Shown here piece by piece: positions 1-5,152 of a DNA stretch of 9,096 bases (its first letter is position 1; every line of letters begins with the position of its first letter). The notes under the pieces are model-generated. The model saw nothing but the letters and a program-made list of their open reading frames with translations, was not told the DNA's origin and made no database searches. The position numbers and the translations under genes are program-made. The DNA comes from Gammaproteobacteria bacterium (GTDB lineage Bacteria; Pseudomonadota; Gammaproteobacteria; GCA-001735895). The DNA lies in contig QIJI01000336.1 in the NCBI GenBank assembly GCA_003231795.1, positions 1 to 9,096 on the forward strand. The letters run 5' to 3'.

Positions 1-2
1 AC

Positions 3-389
3 TGGTATGTGATCGATGCCACCGACAAGATCCTGGGTCGTTTGTCGACTGAGGTAGCCCGTCGTTTGCGTGGCAAGCACAAGCCTGAATATACGCCGCA
101 TGTCGATACCGGTGATTACATTATCGTCATCAATGCGGAGAAAATTCGGGTGACCGGTAATAAGGAAAATGACAAGATGTATCACCACCACACGGGGTAC
201 ATCGGTAGTCTGAAGTCGACTAATCTGGCGGGTCTGCGCAAAAATCATCCGGAAAGAATCATCCAGTATTCAGTCAAGGGCATGTTGCCGAAAAATGCAC
301 TGGGTCGTGCAATGTTTAAAAAGCTGAAGGTATACGCAGGTGGGGCACATAGCCATTCTGCGCAACAACCACAGCCCCTCGAAATCTAA
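3..389 (+). CDS. rplM: 50S ribosomal protein L13, 5'-truncated by the window edge
   Basis: Large-subunit ribosomal protein L13, an early-assembling protein that binds 23S rRNA. The reading frame is open from base 3 and begins Trp-Tyr-Val-Ile-Asp-Ala-Thr, matching the family's WYVVDA stretch near residue 15, so about 14 N-terminal residues and the start codon lie outside the window. The GTG at 9 is an internal codon, not the start. Visible family motifs include LGRLSTEVARRLRGKHK, TPHVDTGDY, VTGNK, HHTGYIG, VKGMLPKN, LGRAMFKKLKVYAG and the C-terminal AQQPQPLEI. The 128 visible residues plus the missing part give about 142, the usual length. rpsI follows after 11 bases, the standard L13-S9 operon. 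The identification is by remembered family motifs and is very secure. Confidence 0.97.
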   Translation, partial: WYVIDATDKILGRLSTEVARRLRGKHKPEYTPHVDTGDYIIVINAEKIRVTGNKENDKMYHHHTGYIGSLKSTNLAGLRKNHPERIIQYSVKGMLPKNALGRAMFKKLKVYAGGAHSHSAQQPQPLEI

Positions 390-400
390 CAGGTCAGGAT

Positions 401-793
401 ATGGCAGCAGAACAATATTACGGTACCGGTCGTCGCAAGAGTTCTTCGGCGCGTGTTTACCTCAAATCCGGTAGCGGTGCTATTACGGTTAACAAAAAAA
501 CCATTGAAGATTACTTCGGTCGCGAAACCTCGCGCATGGTAGTTCGTCAGCCTTTGCAGACGGTTGACCTGCTTGAGAAATTTGACATTAATGTGATTGT
601 CTCCGGCGGTGGTCCGAGCGGTCAGGCTGGTGCTATTCGTCTTGGTATCACCCGTGCGTTGTTAAAATACGATGAAACTTTCCGCGAAGCTCTGCGTAAG
701 GAAGGCTTTGTGACTCGTGATGCACGTGAAGTCGAACGGAAGAAAGTGGGTCTGCGTAAAGCCCGCCGCGGAGTACAGTTCTCGAAGCGTTGA
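401..793 (+). CDS. rpsI: 30S ribosomal protein S9
   Basis: Small-subunit ribosomal protein S9, 130 residues, the normal bacterial length. S9 lies in the 30S head and its basic C-terminal tail reaches toward P-site tRNA. The protein shows the expected YYGTGRRKSSSARV start, the GxITVN segment, the SGGGPSGQAGAIRLGI glycine-rich motif (about residues 68-83), the RDAREVERKK segment and the terminal RRGVQFSKR with the conserved final Lys-Arg. An AGGTCAGGA sequence just upstream of the ATG is a moderate ribosome binding site. It is co-transcribed with rplM 11 bases upstream, and the operon closes with the hairpin at 813-840. Confidence 0.98.
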   Translation: MAAEQYYGTGRRKSSSARVYLKSGSGAITVNKKTIEDYFGRETSRMVVRQPLQTVDLLEKFDINVIVSGGGPSGQAGAIRLGITRALLKYDETFREALRKEGFVTRDAREVERKKVGLRKARRGVQFSKR

Positions 794-812
794 TCGAGAG
801 CAGCGGAAACCG

Positions 813-840
813 AAAAAAGCCCGTTTATGCGGGCTTTTTT
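813..840 (+). terminator. Intrinsic terminator of rplM-rpsI, bidirectional in design
   Basis: A perfect 11-bp inverted repeat: AAAAAAGCCCG (813-823), loop TTTATG, CGGGCTTTTTT (830-840). The G/C core is followed by six T on the plus strand and, because of the six A on the left, by six T on the minus strand too. It lies 19 bases after the rpsI stop. It could also stop transcripts coming from rpiA on the minus strand, which has no closer terminator. Confidence 0.93.
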
Positions 841-881
841 ATGCTTGTCATTTCCGTATTCCCTCATTACCCCCAAATTTA

Positions 882-1005
882 CCTCCGTCATTCCCGTGTA
901 GGCGGGAATCTTATAACTTGCCACCATTTCAAGTTCCCCGCCTACGCGGGGATGACGTTATGTGAACGCGGGGACGACGTTATATGAGCGCGGGAATGGC
1001 GGAGG
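882..1005. repeat. REP-like intergenic repeat cluster bounded by inverted repeats
   Basis: Three layers of repetition are visible. (1) Unit A (886-910) carries CGTCATTCCCG and CGGGAATC flanking GTAGG; unit B (932-957) is the same motif reversed, with TCCCCGC/GCGGGGA arms (935-941 and 946-952). A and B form an inverted pair. (2) From 946 a 22-base unit starting GCGGGGA and containing GACGTTAT runs twice (946-967, 968-989) with four differences, then a third copy begins at 990 and decays. (3) The outer ends, 882-896 (CCTCCGTCATTCCCG) and 991-1005 (CGGGAATGGCGGAGG), are inverted copies matching at 14 of 15 bases. The GTCATTCCCG...CGGGAAT core resembles dispersed short palindromes common in bacterial intergenic DNA. 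It lies between the rpsI terminator and the 3' end of rpiA and codes for nothing convincing. Confidence 0.75.
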
Positions 1006-1018
1006 GAAGCGCCGATTT

Positions 1019-1684
1019 TTATTTTGCCTTTAGTGTTTCAATACCCTGATCGGTTCCGAGAATCAGCAGGTTTGCGGGGCGGTGAGCAAACAGGCCGACA
1101 CAGACTACTCCTGCCACTTGATTGATGCGAGTTTCGAGCGATAACGCGTCATCGATTTGAAGTCCGTGAACATCCAGAATCTGATTGCCGTTGTCGCTAA
1201 CAAAACCATCGCGCAGCCTCGGGTCGCCACCGAGTTCACGTAATTCGGTTACCACCAGTTCGCGCGCCATCGGAATCACCTCTACCGGTAACGGAAACGA
1301 ACCCAGTGTATCGACCAGTTTGCTATCGTCGGCGATACAGATGAATTCACGGCTTGCTGCGGCGACGATTTTTTCGCGGGTCAGGGCGCCGCCACCGCCT
1401 TTGATCAGTTGCAGACTGCTGTTTGATTCGTCCGCACCATCGACATAGAGGTCGAGACTTCCAGCCTGATTGAGATCGACCACCTTGATCCCATGCGCGA
1501 TCATGCGCTCACTCGATGCCTCGGAACTTGAGACTGCGGCCCGTATATCGCGCCCCATTTTCCTGGCCAGTAAATCGATGAAATGGTTGACTGTCGAACC
1601 GGTACCAACACCGATTATTGAATCGGCTTTGACGTAATCTACGGCCGCTTCCGCGGCTAACCGTTTTTTATCTTCTGCTGTCAT
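1019..1684 (-). CDS. rpiA: Ribose-5-phosphate isomerase A
   Basis: Cytosolic enzyme of the non-oxidative pentose phosphate pathway, interconverting ribose-5-phosphate and ribulose-5-phosphate. With the ATG at 1684 the protein has 221 residues, close to the 219 of E. coli RpiA. Visible motifs: VGVGTGST-type phosphate loop (residues ~25-31), SSSEASSERM (~52-61), VDGADE (~81-86, supplying D82 and D85), IKGGGGALTREK (~94-105, with K95 and the catalytic base E104), and FPLPVEVIPMA. These sit one residue off the E. coli positions D81, D84, K94 and E103. An ATG 30 bases further upstream (1714) is in frame, but it would fall inside a good -10 box and would add ten residues absent from the family, so the shorter start, preceded by AACAGGTAAA, is chosen. 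It is divergent from ilvA. No hairpin terminator is seen directly after it; the symmetric one at 813-840 may serve. Confidence 0.96.
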   Translation of the reverse strand: MTAEDKKRLAAEAAVDYVKADSIIGVGTGSTVNHFIDLLARKMGRDIRAAVSSSEASSERMIAHGIKVVDLNQAGSLDLYVDGADESNSSLQLIKGGGGALTREKIVAAASREFICIADDSKLVDTLGSFPLPVEVIPMARELVVTELRELGGDPRLRDGFVSDNGNQILDVHGLQIDDALSLETRINQVAGVVCVGLFAHRPANLLILGTDQGIETLKAK

Positions 1685-1713
1685 GGATTTACCTGTTGCT
1701 TCGCATGCGCGCA

Positions 1714-1742
1714 ATTATGATAATCACCCGCTATTCGCGCAA
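1714..1742 (-). promoter_or_regulatory. Candidate sigma-70 promoter of rpiA
   Basis: On the minus strand, TTGCGC (1742-1737) and CATAAT (1719-1714) are separated by 17 bases. The -10 matches the consensus at five of six positions, the -35 at three. Transcription would begin near 1707, giving a leader of about 23 bases before the rpiA ATG at 1684 and ruling out the ATG at 1714. No clear matching promoter for ilvA was found on the other strand in the rest of the gap. Confidence 0.5.
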
Positions 1743-1789
1743 GCGATTGCGCATCTAACCGAAACATTTAAATATCTAGAGCCAGATTC

Positions 1790-3313
1790 ATGCGAAAGGG
1801 TAATTTTTTAGAGAAGGTCTTGACCGCCAGAGTGTATGACGTTGCCAGGGAAACCCCACTGGATCATTTGAATCGTGTATCACGGCGTTTTCACAATAAG
1901 GTCTGGCTTAAGCGAGAAGATCTGCAACCGGTTTTTTCATTCAAGTGCCGGGGTGCTTTCAACAAGATTTATCAGCTAATGCAGGCCAATCCGGATCTGG
2001 CGGGAGTGATCACCGCGTCAGCTGGGAATCACGCGCAGGGTGTTGCACTTGCGGCCAGGAAACTGGGTTTGCGAGCCATTATCGTGATGCCGATTACGAC
2101 CCCCGATATCAAGGTTTCAGCGGTCAGGTCCTATGGTGCCAAAGCGATAGTGAAAGGAGACACCTTTGAAGCCGCTCGTGATCATTCACTTGAGCTGGCA
2201 AAAAAGGAAGGACTGGCCTATATCCACCCCTATGATGATTTCGATGTAATGGCCGGTCAGGGCACCATCGCGCATGAAATTATCCGACAGCATCCGGATC
2301 CAATCGATGCGATCTTTGTACCCATCGGTGGCGGTGGCCTGTGTGCCGGAATTGCCGGTTTTATCAAAGCGGTTAATCCCGCAATCAAAATTATTGCAGT
2401 CGAGCCCGCCGATGCAGCCGGTTTCTACGAAGCACGTAAAGCCGGTCGCCGGGTTATTCTCAAAGAGGTCGGTATATTTGCCGATGGCGTCGCGGTAAAG
2501 CAGGTTGGCAAACTCACTTATTCGGTTTTAAAAGATCTGGTGGACGATGCGATTACCGTCACCACCGATCAGATCTGCGCGGCGATCAAGGATACCTATG
2601 AAGATACCCGTGCGATTTGTGAACCCGCCGGCGCGGTTTCACTTGCCGGACTGAAAAAGTATGTTGAGACGAAGGGGTGGAAGGGCAAAACCCTGGTTGC
2701 AATCAACAGCGGTGCGAATATGAACTTTGATCGTCTGCGACATGTTTCAGAGCGGGCCGAAATTGGTGAAAACAGGGAAGCCTTGCTGGCAATCGAGATA
2801 CCCGAGCAACCGGGAAGTTTCAAAAGGCTTTGCAAATTGATTGGAAATCGCTCGATTACCGAATTCAATTACCGTTACGCAGACGATTCGATCGCGCGCG
2901 TGTTTGCCGGCATTCAACTCAGTCAGGGCATCGACGAAAAAATTCGACTGATAGCCAAACTCAAGTCGCAGGGTTATCCGGTAGTTGATATGACTGAAAA
3001 CGAAGTCGCCAAGTTGCATACCCGATATATGATCGGAGGCCATCCGGGCAACAGTGTCACAAACGAACAGCTTTATCGTTTCCAGTTTCCGGATAAACCC
3101 GGCGCGTTATTAAATTTTTTAATGAAGGTCGGGGATCGCTGGAATATCAGCCTCTTCCATTACCGCAATCACGGCTCCAACTTCGGCCGAATTCTGATGG
3201 GTTTCCAGGTTGATAAAAAAGACAATAAAGCGTTCAAAGCGTTTCTCAAAAGCATCGATATCCCCTATTGGGATGAGACCGAAAACGACGCCTATAAGCT
3301 GTTTTTAAGATAG
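1790..3313 (+). CDS. ilvA: Threonine ammonia-lyase (threonine deaminase), biosynthetic
   Basis: PLP enzyme converting L-threonine to 2-oxobutanoate and ammonia, the committed step of isoleucine synthesis, in the cytosol. The protein is 507 residues, near the 514 of E. coli IlvA. The catalytic domain shows KREDLQPVFSFKCRGA with the expected PLP lysine K52, SAGNHAQG (~77-84) and the phosphate-binding GGGG loop in VPIGGGGLCAG (~178-187). The C-terminal third carries two ACT-like regulatory segments, beginning around residues 331 (ALLAIEIPEQPGSFKRL) and 428 (LYRFQFPDKPGALLNFL). This two-segment architecture marks the long, isoleucine-inhibited biosynthetic form rather than the short catabolic TdcB type. 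The ATG at 1790 gives the short N-terminus usual for Pseudomonas-like homologues; its ribosome binding site is weak. No isoleucine attenuator peptide is apparent upstream. It is convergent with the 6S RNA gene, and no strong terminator follows. Confidence 0.96.
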   Translation: MRKGNFLEKVLTARVYDVARETPLDHLNRVSRRFHNKVWLKREDLQPVFSFKCRGAFNKIYQLMQANPDLAGVITASAGNHAQGVALAARKLGLRAIIVMPITTPDIKVSAVRSYGAKAIVKGDTFEAARDHSLELAKKEGLAYIHPYDDFDVMAGQGTIAHEIIRQHPDPIDAIFVPIGGGGLCAGIAGFIKAVNPAIKIIAVEPADAAGFYEARKAGRRVILKEVGIFADGVAVKQVGKLTYSVLKDLVDDAITVTTDQICAAIKDTYEDTRAICEPAGAVSLAGLKKYVETKGWKGKTLVAINSGANMNFDRLRHVSERAEIGENREALLAIEIPEQPGSFKRLCKLIGNRSITEFNYRYADDSIARVFAGIQLSQGIDEKIRLIAKLKSQGYPVVDMTENEVAKLHTRYMIGGHPGNSVTNEQLYRFQFPDKPGALLNFLMKVGDRWNISLFHYRNHGSNFGRILMGFQVDKKDNKAFKAFLKSIDIPYWDETENDAYKLFLR

Positions 3314-3387
3314 CACTAGCGTCTTAATGTGGTTTGCCAGATTAGTCGATTAAGTACGGGAAATGCAAAGAGTTGTTCGAAGGGCGA

Positions 3388-3573
3388 GATACCAACCACG
3401 GTGTCGTCGCAAATCTATCAACCTTGAACCAGAAGGTCCAGGTGGGGTTATTGGTAACCCATTAGGCTTCCCGAGTGATCGGGCATGCGCATCAGTGTTA
3501 CACGGAAATCCCCGAGATTGATAAATAGGCTCAAGGATTATGAAGAATGCAAACGATCACCGTAGTCGGTATC
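3388..3573 (-). ncRNA. ssrS: 6S RNA (SsrS), regulator of sigma-70 RNA polymerase
   Basis: 6S RNA mimics an open promoter and binds sigma-70 holoenzyme, mainly in stationary phase. The ~186-base length is close to the 184 of E. coli. Seen in sequence: the 5' end (3573-3558) pairs with the 3' end (3403-3388) over 16 positions using only Watson-Crick and two G-U pairs; CCTTGAGCC (3536-3528) pairs with GGTTCAAGG over nine, as in the E. coli molecule; the apical hairpin GCATGCCCGA...TCGGGAAGCC and the stretch GCGACGACAC also recall E. coli 6S. On the 3' side of the central bubble CCTGGACC and GGTTCAAGG can instead pair with each other, resembling the alternative hairpin described for E. coli. It lies downstream of zapA on the same strand, the classical place for ssrS. 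The usual next gene, fau, is absent; ilvA converges instead. Mature ends are estimated from the closing stem and may extend a few bases. Confidence 0.87.
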
Positions 3574-3578
3574 CAGCT

Positions 3579-3608
3579 ACTATGGCTCGAATTCATCGGA
3601 ATGTACAA
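3579..3608 (-). promoter_or_regulatory. Candidate promoter of 6S RNA
   Basis: Minus-strand TTGTAC (3608-3603), an 18-base spacer and CATAGT (3584-3579) would place the start within one or two bases of the first base of the 6S closing stem (3573). A second candidate, TTGAAT (3635-3630) with a 17-base spacer and TAAATT (3612-3607), would start near 3600 and require trimming of a short leader. E. coli ssrS likewise has more than one promoter, but both boxes here are imperfect and the choice is a guess. Confidence 0.35.
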
Positions 3609-3636
3609 TTTAAAATTCTAATAGGGGAAATTCAAC

Positions 3637-3660
3637 GAACCTCTGATAAATTCGAGGCTC
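3637..3660 (-). terminator. Weak hairpin after zapA, possible terminator or processing site
   Basis: Just after the zapA stop codon on the minus strand, GAGCCTC (3660-3654) can pair with GAGGTTC (3643-3637) over seven positions (one G-U) around a 10-base A/T-rich loop. No clean T-run follows, so it is at most a weak terminator. It may instead mark the boundary where a zapA-ssrS read-through transcript is processed. Confidence 0.25.
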
Positions 3661-3675
3661 ACTAACCCCGCCTGG

Positions 3676-3987
3676 TTAAATTTCCAGTTGACGTGATTGT
3701 TCCAGTACGCGTGAGATTTTATTTTCGAGGTCTTTTAGCCGGGGTGGCAACTCCTGCCTGAGTTCCTTGTCAACGCTGCCGGTTTTGAGTAAATCATTGG
3801 CCATATTAAGCGCAGTGATAACGGCGATACGCTCGGCTCCCATGATGGTGCCGCTGTCGCGCATTTCACGCATCTTGCCATCCAGAAATTTGGCTGATTC
3901 CAGTAAAGCGGATTGTTCGCCAGCCGGACATGCGACCTTGTAGTCTTTATCCAGAATGGAAATGTTAATCGGTTGAGCGTCTGTCAT
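3676..3987 (-). CDS. zapA: Cell division protein ZapA
   Basis: Small cytoplasmic protein that binds FtsZ and promotes bundling of protofilaments in the Z ring. Its 103 residues are close to the ~109 usual for the family. The N-terminal part (INISILDKDYKVACPAGEQSALLESAKFLDGKMREMR, quoted as residues ~7-43) has the family's short beta segment, the C-P-x-G-E-x-x-x-L motif and the following helix. GAERIAVITALNMANDLL (~50-67) is the conserved second helix, and the remainder is a charged helix likely to form the dimer/tetramer coiled coil. Its start codon overlaps the stop of the upstream ZapB-like gene by four bases (ATGA), so the two are probably translationally coupled. 6S RNA follows on the same strand, the synteny typical of gammaproteobacteria. 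Confidence 0.94.
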   Translation of the reverse strand: MTDAQPINISILDKDYKVACPAGEQSALLESAKFLDGKMREMRDSGTIMGAERIAVITALNMANDLLKTGSVDKELRQELPPRLKDLENKISRVLEQSRQLEI

Positions 3988-4214
3988 GAGCTAAGTTCAA
4001 GGGACCTTAAGCGGGAAATCATCGCCTCAACCCGGCTGCGCGCCAATTCGGTTTTTTCGATCAGTTGAGAGCGTTCGGTGACCAGTTTGCCTTTTTCCTG
4101 GCGCAGATTGGTATTTTCATTTTTCAACAGGCCAACCGTGTCGATGAGTTCATCGATGCGCTGTTCCAGTTGCTGGAGATCGTCTTCGGTATACAAGTTT
4201 TTATCTGAATCCAT
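3984..4214 (-). CDS. Small coiled-coil protein, ZapB-like (TIGR02449-type)
   Basis: A 76-residue acidic protein that is almost wholly helical by appearance. From about residue 12 to 73 hydrophobic residues recur in a heptad-like pattern (LQQLEQRIDELIDTVGLL, then LRQEKGKLVTERSQL), giving a long parallel coiled coil without any catalytic motif. It resembles the short ZapB-like proteins encoded directly upstream of zapA in many gammaproteobacteria. E. coli ZapB is also a ~80-residue coiled coil that joins the Z ring through ZapA, so a divisome role is the natural inference, though it is not the same locus. Its stop overlaps the zapA start by four bases. The ribosome binding site is poor: AAGG lies about 15 bases before the ATG. 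No other ATG start is available until near the C-terminus. Confidence 0.85.
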   Translation of the reverse strand: MDSDKNLYTEDDLQQLEQRIDELIDTVGLLKNENTNLRQEKGKLVTERSQLIEKTELARSRVEAMISRLRSLELSS

Positions 4215-4220
4215 AGTGCA

Positions 4221-4249
4221 ATCATCAGGCCTTAAGTGGTGTAGGTCAA
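4221..4249 (-). promoter_or_regulatory. Candidate promoter of zapB-like/zapA
   Basis: On the minus strand TTGACC (4249-4244, five of six consensus bases) and GATGAT (4226-4221, four of six) are spaced by exactly 17. The predicted start would lie at about 4214, the first base of the ZapB-like ATG, implying a leaderless or nearly leaderless message. That would fit the lack of a good ribosome binding site, but a chance match is quite possible. Confidence 0.3.
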
Positions 4250-4290
4250 TAGCCCCTGTTTTTTGCTACCCACCCAGGGTGTCAGGAGCC

Positions 4291-4501
4291 AGGAGCCTGT
4301 CGGACTTAACACATTTCTACTCGACATTTGCTCCTGCACTGTTCTACCTCCTACATCCATGTAGTCGTGCGGAAAAGCCTGAATCAGTCATTTTTTACAG
4401 TCCATTTCGTTAAATAGATTGACTATTCGCCTCAATCGACTGTAAAAACTGGCTAATTCAGTCTTCCCCTCGCTACGAATGGTTAAGTCCGACAGACTCC
4501 T
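4291..4501. repeat. Imperfect ~210-bp palindrome, MITE-like element
   Basis: This fills most of the 324-bp gap between the divergent ZapB-like gene and ygfB. The 20-base ends (4291-4310, starting AGGAGCCTGTCGG, and 4482-4501, ending CCGACAGACTCCT) are inverted copies differing at one base. Inside, 45-base arms at 4373-4417 and 4423-4467 are also inverted copies (about three quarters identical; 19 of 22 in 4381-4402 against 4438-4459), meeting at a 5-base loop ATTGA. The left side holds about 48 extra bases, including the mini-hairpin CTACAT-CC-ATGTAG (4351-4364). AGGAGCC is tandemly doubled at the left edge (4284-4297). No transposase gene is present and no clear target-site duplication flanks it. 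The layout suggests a non-autonomous, MITE-like element, or alternatively a structured RNA. It contains TTGACT (4419-4424) 16 bases from TGTAAA (4441-4446), a possible outward promoter toward ygfB. Confidence 0.7.
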
Positions 4502-4538
4502 AAAATGAAAAATTATACGAATTTGCAGGTTTTCTACA

Positions 4539-5081
4539 ATGCTCGATTTTGACAGTGTACAAACTGCGCTTGAAGGCCTCGGTGCAAATGTCGATGCGGC
4601 GGAGTCGCACGGCACGTTATGCGCATTACTGATAGACAATGCCGTCCTACCTACCTGGCTCGGCCATACGCTCGAAGAGTTTCCCGACGGGCAGGATGTG
4701 CTGGCTCGAGAACGTATTGTATTGCTTGAACAATTGTACGAATTGACGCGCGATCAGATGAATCTGTCTGAACTGGGACTGGAGCTACTGTTGCCTGACG
4801 AGAGCGATGATTTTGGCCTGCGATTGCTGGGTCTGGCAAGCTGGTGTCAGGGTTTCCTCTATGGTATCGGCGTCTGTGGGATCACTGAGGCCAGGGCACT
4901 CGACGAACAGGCCGAGGAGTGTTTGTCAGATCTGCTCGAAATTAGTAAGCTCAGCCACAGCGAACAGTCTTCTGACGAAGCGGAGCAGCAGTTTGTCGAA
5001 ATTTCCGAACATGTACGCATGGCAACACTGATGTTAAATGATTCCCTGAATCCGGTTAAACCCTCGGCAACAGTGCATTAG
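4539..5081 (+). CDS. ygfB: YgfB/UPF0149 family protein
   Basis: A 180-residue, strongly acidic, all-helical cytoplasmic protein of the YgfB (UPF0149) family; E. coli YgfB has 192. Recognisable segments are the N-terminal ESHGTLCALLI (~residues 22-32), which is the family's S-x-x-H-G-x-x-x-G/A-L-L motif, the LLLPDESDDFGLRLLGLASWCQGFLYGIG block (~83-111), and the C-terminal HVRMATLMLND (~158-168). Biochemical function in most bacteria is unknown; in Pseudomonas aeruginosa YgfB has been linked to regulation of beta-lactam resistance, which should not be assumed here. It heads the run ygfB-pepP-ubiH-ubiI-like, its usual company. A GCAGG sequence precedes the ATG by about nine bases. The 71 bases between it and pepP contain a hairpin. 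Confidence 0.93.
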   Translation: MLDFDSVQTALEGLGANVDAAESHGTLCALLIDNAVLPTWLGHTLEEFPDGQDVLARERIVLLEQLYELTRDQMNLSELGLELLLPDESDDFGLRLLGLASWCQGFLYGIGVCGITEARALDEQAEECLSDLLEISKLSHSEQSSDEAEQQFVEISEHVRMATLMLNDSLNPVKPSATVH

Positions 5082-5099
5082 TACCAGTGCGCACTTCGA

Positions 5100-5132
5100 G
5101 GGGGCAGAGCTGAAGGTCTGCCCCCGAGTTTT
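5100..5132 (+). terminator. Hairpin between ygfB and pepP, possible partial terminator
   Basis: GGGGGCAGA (5100-5108) pairs perfectly with TCTGCCCCC (5117-5125) around an 8-base loop. The tail is GAGTTTTC, with only four T set three bases from the stem, so termination is probably incomplete. It may lower expression of pepP and the ubi genes relative to ygfB, or protect the ygfB message 3' end. A perfect 10-base palindrome AGTGCGCACT (5086-5095) lies just before it. Confidence 0.5.
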
Positions 5133-5152
5133 CAAACCGAAAAACAGACTCT

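Noticed and set aside
9..11. GTG at base 9 as the rplM start
   Set aside because: The frame continues upstream with Trp-Tyr matching the internal WY of L13, so this is an internal valine codon.
717..987. Small plus-strand frames spanning the rpsI end and the repeat cluster
   Set aside because: Their content is translated repeat and terminator sequence (RHSRVGGN-like products are typical of this repeat), not a gene.
946..1010. 22-bp tandem units considered as a CRISPR array
   Set aside because: The units are contiguous without unique spacers, and there are no cas genes.
1685..1714. Upstream ATG at 1714 as the rpiA start
   Set aside because: It would add ten residues not found in the family and overlaps the best -10 box; the ATG at 1684 has a better ribosome binding site.
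1720..1789. Isoleucine attenuator or riboswitch ahead of ilvA
   Set aside because: The gap is too short for a leader peptide plus terminator, and no Ile/Val/Leu-rich frame or terminator hairpin is visible.
4078..4413. Open frame of 111 codons on the plus strand
   Set aside because: It is antisense to the ZapB-like gene and runs into the palindromic element; the product is low-complexity serine-rich with no recognisable motif.
4388..4639. Minus-strand frame of 83 codons through the palindrome
   Set aside because: It overlaps the start of ygfB antisense and the repeat arms; there is no supporting motif or ribosome binding site.
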